From the NCBI GenBank assembly GCA_947623455.1, contig OX392543.1:17234757-17298756 (forward strand): a stretch of DNA of 64,000 bases. The letters run 5' to 3'. Position 1 is the first letter of the stretch. Each line of letters opens with the position of its first letter. Source of the stretch: Mimachlamys varia (lineage: Eukaryota; Mollusca; Bivalvia; Pectinida; Pectinidae). This document shows positions 12,244 to 27,200 of the stretch, piece by piece. Both the position numbers and the translations under genes were made by a program. Under the pieces are notes generated by a model. It made no database searches and was not told where the DNA came from. It saw only the letters and a list, made by a program, of their open reading frames with translations.

Positions 12244-15200
12244 CTGATGTTGACAAAATATCCAATTACGTAAAAAAAAAACTAAGCGCAGTTTGTACCT
12301 ACCATTCAAACACACTCTCTTACTTAAAAAGCATATCAATATATCAACTTTCTTAACTCAGTCACCCCTGAAACTCTACGATGGACTATTCCAACCTTTG
12401 AACTGGAAGAGTTCAAATGTGTCTGCTGGGGCAAACTGGTTATACCCAATAAATACAGGTCAGTCCTCGTCCTCGTGTGAAAGACGGGTGTTTTGTAGGC
12501 AGGAGGTATGTTGTGTGTAGTTTAGTCACAATATTTATAGCAACATGCAAAAATATATACAACAGTTCAGCCTTATACAATATAGGCGGGTAACAGAATA
12601 GATATTAAATTCCAGTCCTGGTTCCATAATTATCTATACCGCAAATTCTGATCCTACCTTTACTGATGTATAATAGCAGAGTTTTTTGATAAATAGGGAA
12701 ATTGAAGTTAAGAAAAATAATCTGTTGAAACATTTCATGAAACCAAAACTGGACAATAAACAAATCATACATGTAATTTACATGAAAGTATATCATATAT
12801 ATTGATAAATAGCATAAAGGTTCTATACAAAGATTTAAGCATACATATATTAGAAATAACTTTGTTTGTGTGGTAATATTGTCTCAGTAAAAACAGATCT
12901 TTTCTGTATAATTTCATGATAATTGATCTTTCTGTAAAATTAAATTGAAAATTAATGTAGTGAAAACAGATCTTTGCTGTATAATTTCATGATATTGAAC
13001 TTTCAGTATAATTTCGTGATAACTGATCTTTTCAGTCAAATTCTATCACAATTTGCACTTTTTTTATTTTTAAAAAATTCCATGTGATGTCCAAAAATCA
13101 AATTGCCGATAAACCAATGTACGTGTATACATATATAATTTCTGGAGATTAGCCAAAGGGTGCTGTAATAGAGTTATAACACTAATATATGTATGTATAT
13201 TGTATATTTCATATACAAAATAAATCATACCATCCAAAAGATTCTACAGAACTACAAAACTGTTCAAAAATCATTGTGGCATAATGACAGATTTTTCTGT
13301 ACACAGCAACATTATTCAGTCTGATCTATAACAGGAAATTTTCTACTCCAAAAATAATATTGATATAAAATATTTTAAGGATGTATGCTACCTTACTGTT
13401 ATAATATTTCCTTTCCAAAAAAGATCCACTTTATTAGGGAAGCATATCCATATTTTTATAATGATAATCCAAAATTTGAATCTTTTATCACTTTTTGAGA
13501 TGCCATTCCTCAACAAGAATCAATTTGCAAAGGGAGATAACTCAAACAGAAATTACAGACATAACCTGTATGGTAGCATATACCTTTAAATTGAATTAGT
13601 TAGTCATATTAAAACAGTTATGACTTATATCTTAAGCAAACAAAAAGCCTGAATACTTCATTTTACAATATTGAAAGCATTGAACTATCAAAACAAAATG
13701 TTACAGAAATGTAAAACATGCCCTTAACATATAATTTCATAACTGAATCAAAGCAGGAACCTTAATCAGCGTAACAAAAGTGCAAATCTTCCTTTATTTT
13801 ACTGCCTTGTTCTACTCTTTAATATCAGCAATATTCTGTAAATTTTGATTTTTTTTTATTTAAAAATAATTCATTTATATAAACCAGTTAAAGCTAAAAA
13901 TATTGCATTATACTGTTTTATCAAAGGGAGTGAAAGGTTAAAAATAATGAATTATTTTTGAGTGAAAAAAATTAAGTAATGACCGAATATAAGTATATAT
14001 ATATATAGTATTAAGGCCTGCTTACTACCACAATGTCATAAAACCTAACTATAACACATTGCACCAATTGATGTAAACAAAATATATTTAACATAATTAA
14101 ATTTACAAATCTACAATAAGGAAACTATTCATGAAAAAAATAAAGAAAACATTGGTTTTCTATGGTATTTTTGTACAACAAAAAATATGCAATTTAATAA
14201 CAAAATATAATTTTGCAATCATTCTTTCACTAAAGCATGTAGATTTCAGCACAAATTTCAATCTAGAAACCGTTCACAGCATCAACACAGGCGTGATAAA
14301 AGACCATTACTGATTGGCTGCTCATTCTGACAAACTGACAAACAAACAGTGTTGCATGCTGGGTTAGGAGTGTAGCATGCTGGCAGTGGACTTGTAGTGT
14401 AAGGAAGTGGTACCTGTAGCACACTCCGTCAGAAGTCGTGCTTCACACAGGATGTTGGGGGTTCAAATCACAAATCTTCACGGTACGAACTTCACACGGA
14501 AACTGGGGACTACTACTACGACAGGGAAACACTCGGAACAACCACACTTCACAGGGAGTGTGGGAACATGGAGCACACTCCTTTGGAAGTTGAACTTCAA
14601 ACATGTATACTACACTACATAGGAACACACTTGAAGTAGTGGCACTCCACAAACTTTTGGTGGTGTTATCAGCAAACACACACTTTTGGAAGTGGTACTT
14701 CATCCAGGGGGAAAGAATTGGTTACACACTACACATAAACACACACACATGGACGTACTAAACTGGAGTGCTTCTGAAGTCCGTACACACACAGACTCAT
14801 AAACATGACTTAGAATCTCATCGAAGCATCATTAACTAAATTTTAATTTAGTCACCTTGAAACATAACCCAGAGAAGTCGAAAAAGAGTTGATCTGATTT
14901 GGATCTTAATCGTATCCAGTCCATGGTAGTAATATACTATATGTTAACAAACCCACTACTTCACACACACAAAAAAACTACTAAGAACATCTAAACGGGA
15001 AATTTAATATCGCAATATAGAAGCGACTAGATCGGGGCACAAAAGACAACATTTAGTTAGAAGACTAGTGTAGGTATTTGTGTGGGCAAATCACTCACTT
15101 CTCCATGCGCTTACATAAAATAGTCCTATCTCTGTATGTAACCTCACACATCACGAAACAAATCGTTCTTAGCCTGTACTGTCACACTTACACCACACAA

Positions 15201-18200
15201 ACATACACACCAAAAATATTCCTCACAATTTTTTTTCCAGCAAGAACATTAAACTTAAACAACTAAATATTTGCTGAATAACAACATAATAATGATTTTG
15301 AAATTTTTCCCCACCCATTAAACATTAAAATTCTTTTTTCCAAAATTTACTTCTAAATTTCTTTCAATTCTCTCATTTCACTTGACATACATCAGTGCAG
15401 GATGGGTAAACATCATACCACACCAAAAGTTCAAAGGTCATCAATACACAAATTTAAACTGAAGAATATGGAGGAGAGGATGCGATAAAGACTTACCTGT
15501 AAGCTTCAGTACGGCCGTGGTCATGGCAGTGCCGAATTCGTTGACTGCCTGGCAGCTGTATTCACCCTCGTCCTCTTTGAACGATTCGTCGATGGTGAGC
15601 GTACAGGTACCATCCTGTTGATACTCCGTAATATAGGTTTCTGAATCCTCGACCTTCTCACCATCCAAGAGCCATGTGACCTTTGGCCTTGGAGTACCGA
15701 TGACGACGCAGATAAATTTGACCGGTGCACTCTCGGTAACGGTGATGTTACTGAGCTCGGTCGTGAATCGCGGTGCTTCCCCTGTGGGTTTTGTAGGTGC
15801 AGCCTCTTCCTCAATGACCTCCTCCACCACATCAGGTGCTGTCTCCATGACAGGAACTTCCTCTTTGGGCAGTGGCAGTTCCTTGACGGTAACCTCTTCA
15901 GGCGTGACCTCTTCTGGCTGAGTCACCAGTCCGATCTCCATCCTCGTCTCTGTAGTGGACACCTCAGAGACTTCCTGAACTGTCGCCGTTAGAGGAACAT
16001 CCTGCTGTTCAGGAAGGGCTGCGATAGACTCTGTTGTGACCTCCTCGGGAGTGGCCTTCGCCTTCTCCCGCGTCACAAACTCGAAAGAAACTTCCTCCGT
16101 CTCCGTGGGGCTTTGGCTACCCACGGCGATCTCCAGGGAGGTGGCTTCCGTTGTCTCCGGAGCCACCTTCTCCTGGATAGTAGGTAGACCCTCCACGGTC
16201 TCCACGGTCTCCTCGGTAACGGGTATGACCTTCTCCTCCTCGTCAACATGAGGGGCCATTTCTGAGAAATAAAATGTAGAGATACATGAACAGAGTGGGT
16301 TAAGTCAATTTTGTCACTAAAACATTCTGAAGTATAGAAAAATCTGACAATTTGTGATTTGACAGATAAATGTGCACTGTCCAGTTCTAAACCTGTGCCC
16401 GGCTCATCAAAATAAAAAGAATGTATGTATATATGTATCAGTAGTAAGAAATATTCTATATGATAAGATATCTATGCAATATATGATAATTACAATGAAC
16501 TGTATAATTTTTATGATCATTTTTGACATATAGTGAAAATCCTGCACAAAATATGATCACAAACAAAATTTCCTAAAATAACATTTGTATTATTGGTAAT
16601 ACAATTCTATTACCAGACTGAAATGTAAAATGTATCAAGGAGTACTCTTTTCTACACGAATCCAGGAAACTGGAAATTCTGTGTTCCTAATGAAGTGACC
16701 TGATTATGACTCCATAAAGATGATGGCATTAGTAATGGAATGTTATTTCAATCGGAAACTTGACGATGATTCAGCTGTCACGGGAGTGCAATGGAGATCC
16801 CAGTGAAATGGATGTTTCCTGCCAACAGTATAATGGCTCTTCCTCCGTCATCTGGAGATTTCTTAAATTTTCGTCTGTCCATCTTGTTTGATGTGCCAGT
16901 ATCTCGTAAATGTTGGTATATATGCCATTGTGATGAAATATGCTACGATATTTCAGTGTCAATATTTGAAGACTAAGTAACGTGGAAAAAAGTCTTCTTT
17001 TTTTTTCTGAAATGTGATTGTTCAGAAAATCCTTTGTAGTTGTGTAAAAATTCTTTATCTTTTAAAAATATTTCAGTAAAAGTTCTTTTTTTCTGATATG
17101 TCAAATTCTTTTTTGTTTCTGATACAAGCTTATTACATTTGAGTATTTATTTTTCCGTTATTTCAAATTTTTATTATCATTTTTTTTTAAATATATATGT
17201 ATTTTTTTTCCAATCGATATGGCATTTTTTTGCCTCCATTCTATCATGAAAAATTATACTCTTGTATACCAATATATAGATCAGAATTAAACTGCAACAT
17301 ACTGTAAAAGTGAAATTGTTTGTGGTGTGGAAATTTTCGCTAATTTTGCTTGAATTAAATCTCTGCGAATATATCACTTGAACTAATAGTATTATAGAAA
17401 TAAACAGCAGGACTGAAGGGCAAAAATTGTCACATCGTGAACAGTTTGGAGGCTGGCTTAAAGTGAAAAATTTCCACAGCCGAAAATAATGGCTTTTTAC
17501 AGTAAATATAAAGATACATATTTTTCTTTTTTATTCAAATACAATAATCTATCTTCATGAATTTTAGTTGCAATAAATAAAGCATATGGTTGATGAATTC
17601 TTTTTCCGTCACACCTGTACTGTCTTTATTTGAATTGCAAGAGTTTAAATTTGTCTTCAAGGGGTGAAGGAGTTTAAGATTTTACTCACAATATTAGAGT
17701 ATGACTCTTTTTTTTTTTTAACTGAAATTATTGTTAATCATGACAAATAGTTTACGTAAATAAATGTTTAACCTAGGTTCGTTGAGAAGCGATATGTTCT
17801 TTCAATGGTAAGATTATCACGCTGTATCACCCAGATCTGACAATAATGTAGGCTTCAGGTCAAGCCCTATGCTTGAATTTTCTTGAAAAGAAATCCTGTT
17901 ATGGGCGAAGTCCTATTTAAATAAGAACAGGATGATTTTTAAAATCTCCCAGTGAAAGATTCATGACTATCATAAATTAATTTGTTTTTTTTTCTCTTGT
18001 TTTTTTAATTAAGTGTTTTTCACTATGGTTATGTTTATTGCAGTGTTGATGCTGAAGGTGTTGATACGGCGTGTAAACAAAGATTGCTCCTCTTCCTTCT
18101 TCCTGGAAACTGCAGTTCTCACCTCATACCAATCAATTTGAAACGAATCATATCTTTCAGTTTCCATTTTGTTTTTATCAATACAATTTCCATTTTTGAA

Positions 18201-21200
18201 AACTTTTAACTGCTGCCTCAGATTGAAAGTCTGAGAATATGATTAAGCCCTTGTTACATCCAATAGATTGACATTCCTTGACCCCCCCCCCCCCCCCCCC
18301 CCACCCTCCCCTCCCCTTTGTTTGAATTTGATTTGTAAGAATTATTTAAATTACACCATAAATTATGGAAATATTAGTCATGATAAAGTATTCGAAACCA
18401 TAACAAAATAAATCGGATAATTATGTTTTTAGATGAAATAATTTCATTATCATTTCTATTGAAAGAATTGAGATTTCAAATTCATTGGTAAGTTAGGAGT
18501 TGTCTCCCTTCATCTTCTGTTTCCTGGCTTCTTCAGTATCCAAAAATGTTTCTCCGTTTGATAATTCTCTGTCAGTCTTATTTAACAGTTTGTCCATAGA
18601 CGAGGAAAGACACTACCATTAGAATTCAGCTTTGCCACATATAAAAAACTTGAAATATTACCTTATTATCAAAATTTCATAAAATATTGAATTCTAACTT
18701 CACATAACTAACATATTACTATTTTTTTGAAATCATTATCTCAATTTTCATCCCTCAACCATGAAGGCTAAATTCTAATTTGAACACTACGTTGTTTAGG
18801 TCATATTGTGGTATCATGGATACAAATCCATGTTTCCTAGCAACAGAGTCTAATGGCAGGTGACTTTCAGTCATCTAGTGATAAAACCGAAACCGTCTTG
18901 TTCCAAAGGTCGTCAGAGGTCATTTAACGAATGTTACACTCTGCTTTGCTTAAAAGCAAACCTGAATTCTTGTTTGAAAAAAATCTGTAACTTTGATGAT
19001 TAATCCTGTTTAAGATGCTTAATTCACCCAATTCACGGTATATCTAAATTTATTTTCTGGCATTTTGAAAAATTTTCATATTTTGCGTGTCTGATTGGAA
19101 AGCTCCTACCTTGCACTGCAGGTTGTCAAGGCAACAAGTGTCAAATTAAGACCCACTTGTGATTGGATGATGATAATCCAGAGGCATGCAGAAAATGGCA
19201 GCAGCTTGTTTGGAAGGGGAGGCAATCCATGCTAAAAATAAACTACATTGACATGCACAAAAAACAACAAATCATTCGTGAGATACAAAATTACACCTGC
19301 ATGGCTGTAGTTAATGTTAAACGTCAATTAAATAATAAACCAAAAATACCTAATACCAAATCTTCTGTTCAAAATGTACCAAGTTGGTAATTCTATTTTT
19401 TTTTTTTTTTTTTTTTTAAAATCAATTGTAAATTTTTTACCAATGATCTTGAAATGTAAATTGAAAATATTTCAATAAAATTTGGGCTTATCTGAAGAAT
19501 CAATATCTGGCCAACATAACTTATATTTGTTTTCTCATTTAAACTGATTACATTCTTTGAATCATTTTTTTCCATATCTTTTATTTCATTAACATTTCTT
19601 TCAATAAATTTTACTGATAAATTCAATGAAATTTTTAAAACAATATTTTCGTCATGAATGTCCAGATATTTCCTAGGTAGGATAATTAGATTTATTTTTT
19701 CATTTCTTCTTTTCTTTCATGTCATTGATAATAAATGTACCAAAAGTGTTTTTAAAATCATTGATAATCAATTTGAAAAAAAAAAGGTTAAGAAAAGAAT
19801 AATTTTTGAATATTTGTTTCCTGAAAATTTAATTTAAAAAAAATATTTCAATAATTATAAATTGAAATCATTTTAAAAATCTGAAGAGAAACTAGAATAA
19901 AATTTGAATGTTTATTATTAGTTTATATTTGTATAACAAACAAAATCACGTGGAAATAAAAACATTATAAGTATGGCATCTGAAACTTTAAAAGAGAAAT
20001 TTTAAAAGTATGGCATCTGAAACTTTAAAAGAGAAATTTTTAATTCATCAGCAGGATATGATTATTTAAAACAACATAAAGGAATTATTTTAATGTCAAA
20101 CATGAATATCCGGAATATGTTGTTGGTCTTAATTTTTTTTCCTAGGGAAAAAAATCAAAATAAAATTTAGCATTTTACAAACAATAGTTAATACAATGAC
20201 AACACAGAGGATGTTTACAAATATAGAGACAACATAAACATCACAACAATACAATTTAGTGGCTGAAACATCCAGAAACATTATGTTGCCATAGCAGCAA
20301 GCAGGTGAGCGTAATCTACATCATCAAAACGTTTCTTTGATCAATTTGGTTGCTATTTATTACAGTTTTCTTTTTTCAAAATATGTATGAAAACATCAAA
20401 CACAACAACAAACTACTTTTTCATCAGCTGTTTGTAAAAAAAAAATAGAAAATCAAAAAGGGAAATTAAAAGATTGCACAACACTTAAGATCCACTAAAT
20501 TACAATTTTTTCTGTCAGGAAGGAAGTGCTGGTGTACTATTCATTTGGTGATGTGAAAAAAATGTTACCACATTCTTAATATAAATAGCCATGCAAATTT
20601 TCTCAAAATTATGAAGCATGTTTCCATAGCAACATGCAGAAATGAATACAATGGACACCATAATATGAATATTCATATTTTATTTGGTCCTTCATAAAAA
20701 TCAAGATCTTTTCAAAATATTTTTATATTTTTCATAATCTAAGACTCATTTCATTCTCATACAGAAATAGTCATACATCCAAGTCAGGTAGATATATAAA
20801 CTAGTTTCTGGTAACCATGGGAACAAGTCCCTTCAAATTATCACATTCGTATTGTAATATAGCTCCGCCCACCTGCTGCATATACATAGGCAATTCTTAG
20901 CAGCCACTATTCAAAACATCATTCAAATAAATCTTAAAGTATTCAAAAGGCTCATTACTATTCTGATGGATAATTAAATATACCTACATTTAGTGACGGC
21001 TGAAAACTTGTGCGTAAAAAGCTAAACTCAATCACCTCTGAAGTCACATTTGAACTCTTTTCAATCAAAGGTTGGAATAGTTCATTATGAAACTTCAGGG
21101 GTGAATGAGTTAAGGGGAGGTCACTGTGAAAATATCCCTGAGACATTATTTAAATCAAAGGATAAAAAATAATCTTGTAAAAGGAAAACAAGACAGAAAA

Positions 21201-24200
21201 TAATTAAAAAGAATATTCAATATTTTAACACAAAAATGTTTTTGACAAAATAATTGGATCAAATAATATCAAAGCAAAAATTATCATTTGAAAATGTTTT
21301 CTTTCATATCAATTAGTATTACAGAATTCAGGGTTTGAAGTTTAAAAATCAAAATATTATGACATAAATGTAAAAGCTTAATTTGGAATATATGACATAT
21401 TTGAATAGTGGCTGCTTACAGTACAAGTGACAAAACAAAACGTGAAACTGAAAATAAAACCAAACGAAAGCTTTCATGTTCAAAGAAACCAAAAGTAAAC
21501 AAAAGAATAAAACCAACAAGTGAAATAAAGATTTGAAAAACTAAATAATGTATCATGTGACCATGCAAATGGCCGTCAAATTCAGTGAAAGCGAAATTAA
21601 GTGAAACTACACGAACCACTGACACAGTCTAGCTTTGAGCTGTTACCATTAGAAACGAGCAATAACAGGAAGCTGTGAAAAAGCACTAGGGCATTTCAAA
21701 ATAAATTATAATATAGATGGCGTTTTAAATTTAAACCAGTGGAAATTGACTTTACATTTTTGTGTAAATTCTGATCAACGAAAATCTGTTTGACAGACAA
21801 AGATAAAATCTCACCAATTGGAACCAGTTTTACAATTAAAATGTAAAATCTGACCAATTAAAACCAGTTTTACAATTAAAATGTAAAATCTGACCAATCA
21901 AAACCAGTTTTACAATCTGGTATTAAAAAAAATACACTAATGCACATATATTTTACTGCCAGAGGCAAAATAGGAGGCAAGACCAAAAACACTGGTTGAA
22001 CTGAAATATCCAGGTAAGCAATTTGAGTGCCAAAGTTAATAAAAATATTGCCATTATGAAGTTCTGCATGCTATCATCATCCAGACTCAATGATTCCCAA
22101 CCTAGTGAAGACTCTGTCTCCGTTCCCCGCTGTTCTGACAGCTTATGTTCAGTTTCATCCACAACTCCAGCAGAGGGAGACTCTGGTTCACACCTGGCAG
22201 CTAACAAAGGCTCTACAGAGACAGGGCCAAAAATAATTGAGAAAAATCAAGAAGATATTTTTTTTTTAAATAATAAGACATCAATTCTATCTATTTTAAT
22301 TTTTAAAAGTAATCAAATTAAAAAAAAATTATATGATTTAATCAAATTATATTTCAGTTAATTATTCAAATCAAATTTCACTTAATTAAATAAAATTTCA
22401 GCTAATTTGACGTTCTTTATCATCTAGAATTATGAAGTAGATTTCACAAATTTAATTACAAATAAATAACATGTAAAATAAATACATACATTCAAAACAA
22501 TGTCATTTGCAGAGCAAACAATGCAAGAAAATAAATCTATGATTTACTTCCTCAAACAATTTTTGCCCATTTGTCTTATTTTTTCAACAAATCTACAGCT
22601 GCCGTGTATGAACCTGATTACCTCCCTTAATCATCAGGCACTAGCGGACAGTAGTTTCACTTTATTTCATACGTTAATTATTTAAAATTCAAATAATATC
22701 TGGACTGCCTTTTTCGCTAGAGCAAATCAATAACTATCAACAAGATTATAAGAAATAGTCTGCCATTTTGTTAAACAAAAATATATATTTATAAAACAAG
22801 TATATTGCACATAATTCTGTCACACTGTCACAGCTTTACCCATAATTCTCTATGAAAGAATTGGAATCGTGTTTCTTTCATTGATTTTTCTATTTTTTTT
22901 TTTTATTTTTTTTGTTCGTTTTGCCATTTTCATGAAAAGATGCTGATTTTGTAATGAACATTTACATACATATCGCATGGCTTACCATTATAGGTTGTGC
23001 AAAATTATTATCCTATTTTCGAAAGCCACAACCTCTTTCTGATTTCTGCCTAGTAAACCAATGAATATGACAAATTAGTTTAAAATTTGAGGGAACATTT
23101 TCAAAGTTCAACTTTGTATGAAAGCATGTGTTAGGATTTTGACACTTACAACTTTCCTCTAAAAGACAAAAAGGGCATCAAATCTGGCTATATAGATTAT
23201 CTGAAAGTTTCGCAGTGACGAAATTTTCTGATTTTCAAGGCGTGTACAGCATAGAGTGGGTTAGCTTGGACGTGGTTTTAATAAATCATTTTATCATCAA
23301 CTTTAACAGGTCAACAGTCAGCTTCAATAAAACAAACGCCTAAAGGAGGCGTCACGGAATGAATGTGTAAACAAAGTTTCGAGTCTAGTCAGACTGAATG
23401 AGTCCGATGTGCCTGTCGAACAGTGATATCCCAAGGTTCATCAGGCCGCGTGATGATCATGTGATCAGTCATGTGATCTTTCAGAGGTTCCGTGGATTGT
23501 TCGGATGATTGTGCGGTGATATTGGTGTGGCCCTTGCGCCTTTTCCAGTGAATCTCCATTTCGATTTCGATTTCGTAGTTTTCCTCATGCAAAGTGATAC
23601 ACTCAGCAGCATTCACATAGTCTGAACAAAGATATTGGATGTGAGTGGTGAAGGTCACGACAAAGGTCATACAACCTACCTGAGATCCCGTACCCATTCC
23701 CAAAAAAAAAGCCTACCACCTACGTCCTACCTGATACCTACCTACAATGTAGACTTACCTTACCTAACTTACCCTATCCTACTACTTCCTAGATTATACC
23801 AACTGTCCTAAGCCTAAAACCTACAGTCCTTAGCCTACACCTAAAGTCCCAAGACAAAATTTTAATGCCACGAATCCTAGAACTTTTTAGTTGCCATTGA
23901 CAACCAAAGAGCAGATCCATGGCAACCAAAGATTACTTTTTTTCAAAAACATCCTTGTTCTGCAATGACATTGAGTTCATTATCAAATTGATTTGGTTCA
24001 AAGAGGAGATATATATAAATTTGTTTATGTATACAATATGCAGGGACTTATATAATATACATTTGGGTACTGCTAATATATTCATGCATATTTAATCTAA
24101 CATCTGCATACTCTAATTTTACTAAATATCTGCTATCTTCTACTTCCCAGAATTCATTTGATTTTATATAATATACCATATATAATATTAGATTAAATTA

Positions 24201-27200
24201 TGAAATCCCAATAAAAAAAGTAAATATCTAAAATAAATACTGATATGATAATCTATGCTTCTATATGAATAAATATTTAAAGGATACATACATAAATTTA
24301 TATAATAAATAGAAGATATCTTATGAATATGCATTATACTTTCGTTAGTGTCTGTTTAATGAATATTTATGATGATGAATATATTAAATGCAGAAAAAAC
24401 TAAGGATTTTTAGTTTATAGTTATGATACTAAGCTACACTAATAAATCTAGAAATAATTTTAAAATTATTCTGAAAAATTAAGAATAGGACGCCACCACA
24501 TACAGAGGTATATTGATGTGAAAAAGTGAAGACAATTAAATGTGTCAGACTTGGCCACTAAGGAACAAAAGACGGACAATCTGATTGGTCGACAATGTAA
24601 CAAAGGATTTGATTAGTCGAAATGATGAAAAATGTTTAACAATTGAAATCATGTATAGTTGGTCAATTTAGGTAAGGATGTATTAGGAGTAAGCTTTAAA
24701 TCAGCATAATATTATGTCATGGGTGACAAATTAGAAAGCAAAGGGGAAAAGGAAATTAAAAACTGGGGTTGATTAATAATTAGTTATGGTGGAAAAATAA
24801 AAATGAAAAAAAATTATATAAAAAAATGATGAAAAATCTATTAGGTAGATGAAAAACAAAAAATGATAATGAATTTAAAATGAAATTAAAATAAAAACTG
24901 ATATAATTTGAAAATAAAATAAAAATAAACAAAAAATATATTTTACGAAAATAACAGCATCGTATAGATAGCAGATATAAAGGCTAAAATAACATCACAA
25001 AGCAATAATATCTACAGCGACAAAACAACTTCCACACAACACTTAAGTTTACGTCAGCACGGGAATGTTATACATCAGTAAAGGCAATGAGAAAACCACA
25101 TTGTCAACAATACGTAGATATCAAAACCACTGAGCCATAAAAAACGGACGCAATTACGACATTTTGCCATATTTGGTCGTGTAAGTTAACGCTTGAACTC
25201 ATGCTGTGTGAACAACATCCATGCCATGCCTCATAATTGAAGAGAAAACAACTTCAAATATTTGCAATGAAACAATTTTATTGTTATATAACAGCAAAGA
25301 GTTTACAGGTATAGAACGGCTCAGCTATTGATACAAAATGTCCAAACTGACCGCTCTGTGCCTCAGTGACTGACCAGTGGTCTTTCCTAAAATCTTGGAC
25401 CAGACCACCGCAGACAGTCGAGAGACGCGAGCATCTTAAATATCTCATATTGCATGACAATGTGGTTTTGAAAAGAAAAAATACTTAAATACAAGTAAGT
25501 TTTTTAAAACATGCTTTCCAAATCTTCAAAAATAAAATTAAAAATCACGAAATCTCAGTCAATTTTTACAAACTTTTACAAGTAAAAGGATTGTTAATAA
25601 ATTTTGAATGAATTGAAACGCTGGAAAACATGTTTGTTCATATTTAAACAGAAGAGTTAGTTTGTCAGTTTTCTAATCTATCTACAGACATAGAATGACT
25701 GTAACTACAAGTCTATAGTATATGTAAAATACAATTTAACCATCAAAGTAGAAGTTTATATACATTTCCTTGTACACATCTGTACAAAATAACACAGCAA
25801 TGCTTTGATAATGCCATTTTAAAAAAAACATTTTGTATTTTGAAAGGACAGTAAAATAAATTAACAAAAATTTTGAATTAATACTGATCATTACATTTTC
25901 TCCTGATGAAAATTCAGCTGCCATATTTTTTTTCATAGAAAAAATTTAAATTAATTGTTATCAAAATAAACTTTGAAATTCTTCAATGAATCTGTTTTCA
26001 GAAAAAAAAAAATTCTTGAGATTTTGGAAAGATACCAGCCAAACGGTTGAAGTAAAACATCTGATGACGAACAAATGTTACAACGATCAGCTGATGATGC
26101 AGACTAACAAACTACAGCTACTAACAGTTCATTACAGTTACTATAGCAACCAATTAGCAAATAAAATATCAAAAGCACTGCACTTCAAATTCAAGCATCC
26201 CACTGACCAACATCACCGATAAATCCGAATCATGGGCATGTTTCAAAAGCTCATTCAAAATCGGGAGGAGAGGAAGAGGGCTCATACATTCGGAAAGGAA
26301 AGGAATTACATTAGAACCCTTCTTGAAAGGAGATTTCACCCATTTTTTCTCTCTATTTTCTGTCTAATTAATACTTTTGTTACCTGTATTTTTTTTCTAT
26401 TTTCCCCTAACTAATCATAGGGCTTTTTCTTTTTTCAATTTTTTTTTCTTTTTATTCTTAATTTTTTTCGTGAAGGATTCATTTACTCTTAGCTGTAAAT
26501 ATCCCTTCCTTCAAGATCCCCACTTCAGTTGTAATATAAAGTCCAACCAAGTTATCTCAGCTGACAGGGCTGTGTGAAAACTTTGCGTTATTCTCAGCTG
26601 ACAGGGCCATGAGAAAACTTTGCGTTATTCAAGTATTCAAATTAACTTTGAATGTTTGATATGAAATTTGGCCGTGACTGACAGCATACTTCGCGCTACA
26701 TCAGTATAAAATAACGAGGTTTCGACTCTACGTGTTTTGCCCTTCGTCCCAACCACCCTTCCCTCTAGCTCCCCACATGCCTTCCTCCCTCTTCATTGTC
26801 CCAGGATCAGGCTATTGGGTCAGTCAAGGGATGGAATTAGAAGCACACTAAATATTCAGAGAACTAATTCTAGAGCAACAGGCACCATCACCAATGATTT
26901 CAGAGTTATCTGCCCTTGAAATATATAACATCACAACATTCCTTCAAGAGGTGATTTTTTTTCCTTTCGTATAAAATTCTTTTGCAAAATAAAATAATAC
27001 TTTGTTCTGTTTTGTAATACTTAAATAATATTTTGCAAAATAAAATAATATTTTCCAAAAGTAGTTTACAAAAGTAAATTTGAATAATGAAAATGTTCCA
27101 AAAGGGCAGGTTACTCTGCATTAAAAATGTATAATTCTCCTTGCATCGTTGTTTTTATGAGAATGTACATACTCCACAAGTTTTTTTGTCACACAAACTG

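Larger units (their letters stand above)
12244..15496 (-). other. Intron, 3.25 kb
   Basis: AT-rich non-coding DNA between the exons at 15497-16261 and 1-12243. It contains the 90-bp element at 12353-12442, short TA runs near 13996-14008 and the degenerate repeats at 14340-14720. I see no further exon. Confidence 0.8.

Noticed and set aside
14407..14703. Overlapping ORFs on both strands
   Set aside because: They lie over degenerate short repeats and have no domain or splice support.
16771..16962. Minus-strand ORF ending LYCWQETSISLGSPLHSRDS as another terminal exon
   Set aside because: The only plausible acceptor puts a different frame in use and the phase-1 reading is short and uninformative.
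21416..21625. Minus-strand hydrophobic ORF of 69 codons
   Set aside because: No acceptor in a suitable phase just upstream and no coding-like composition; AT-rich chance ORF.
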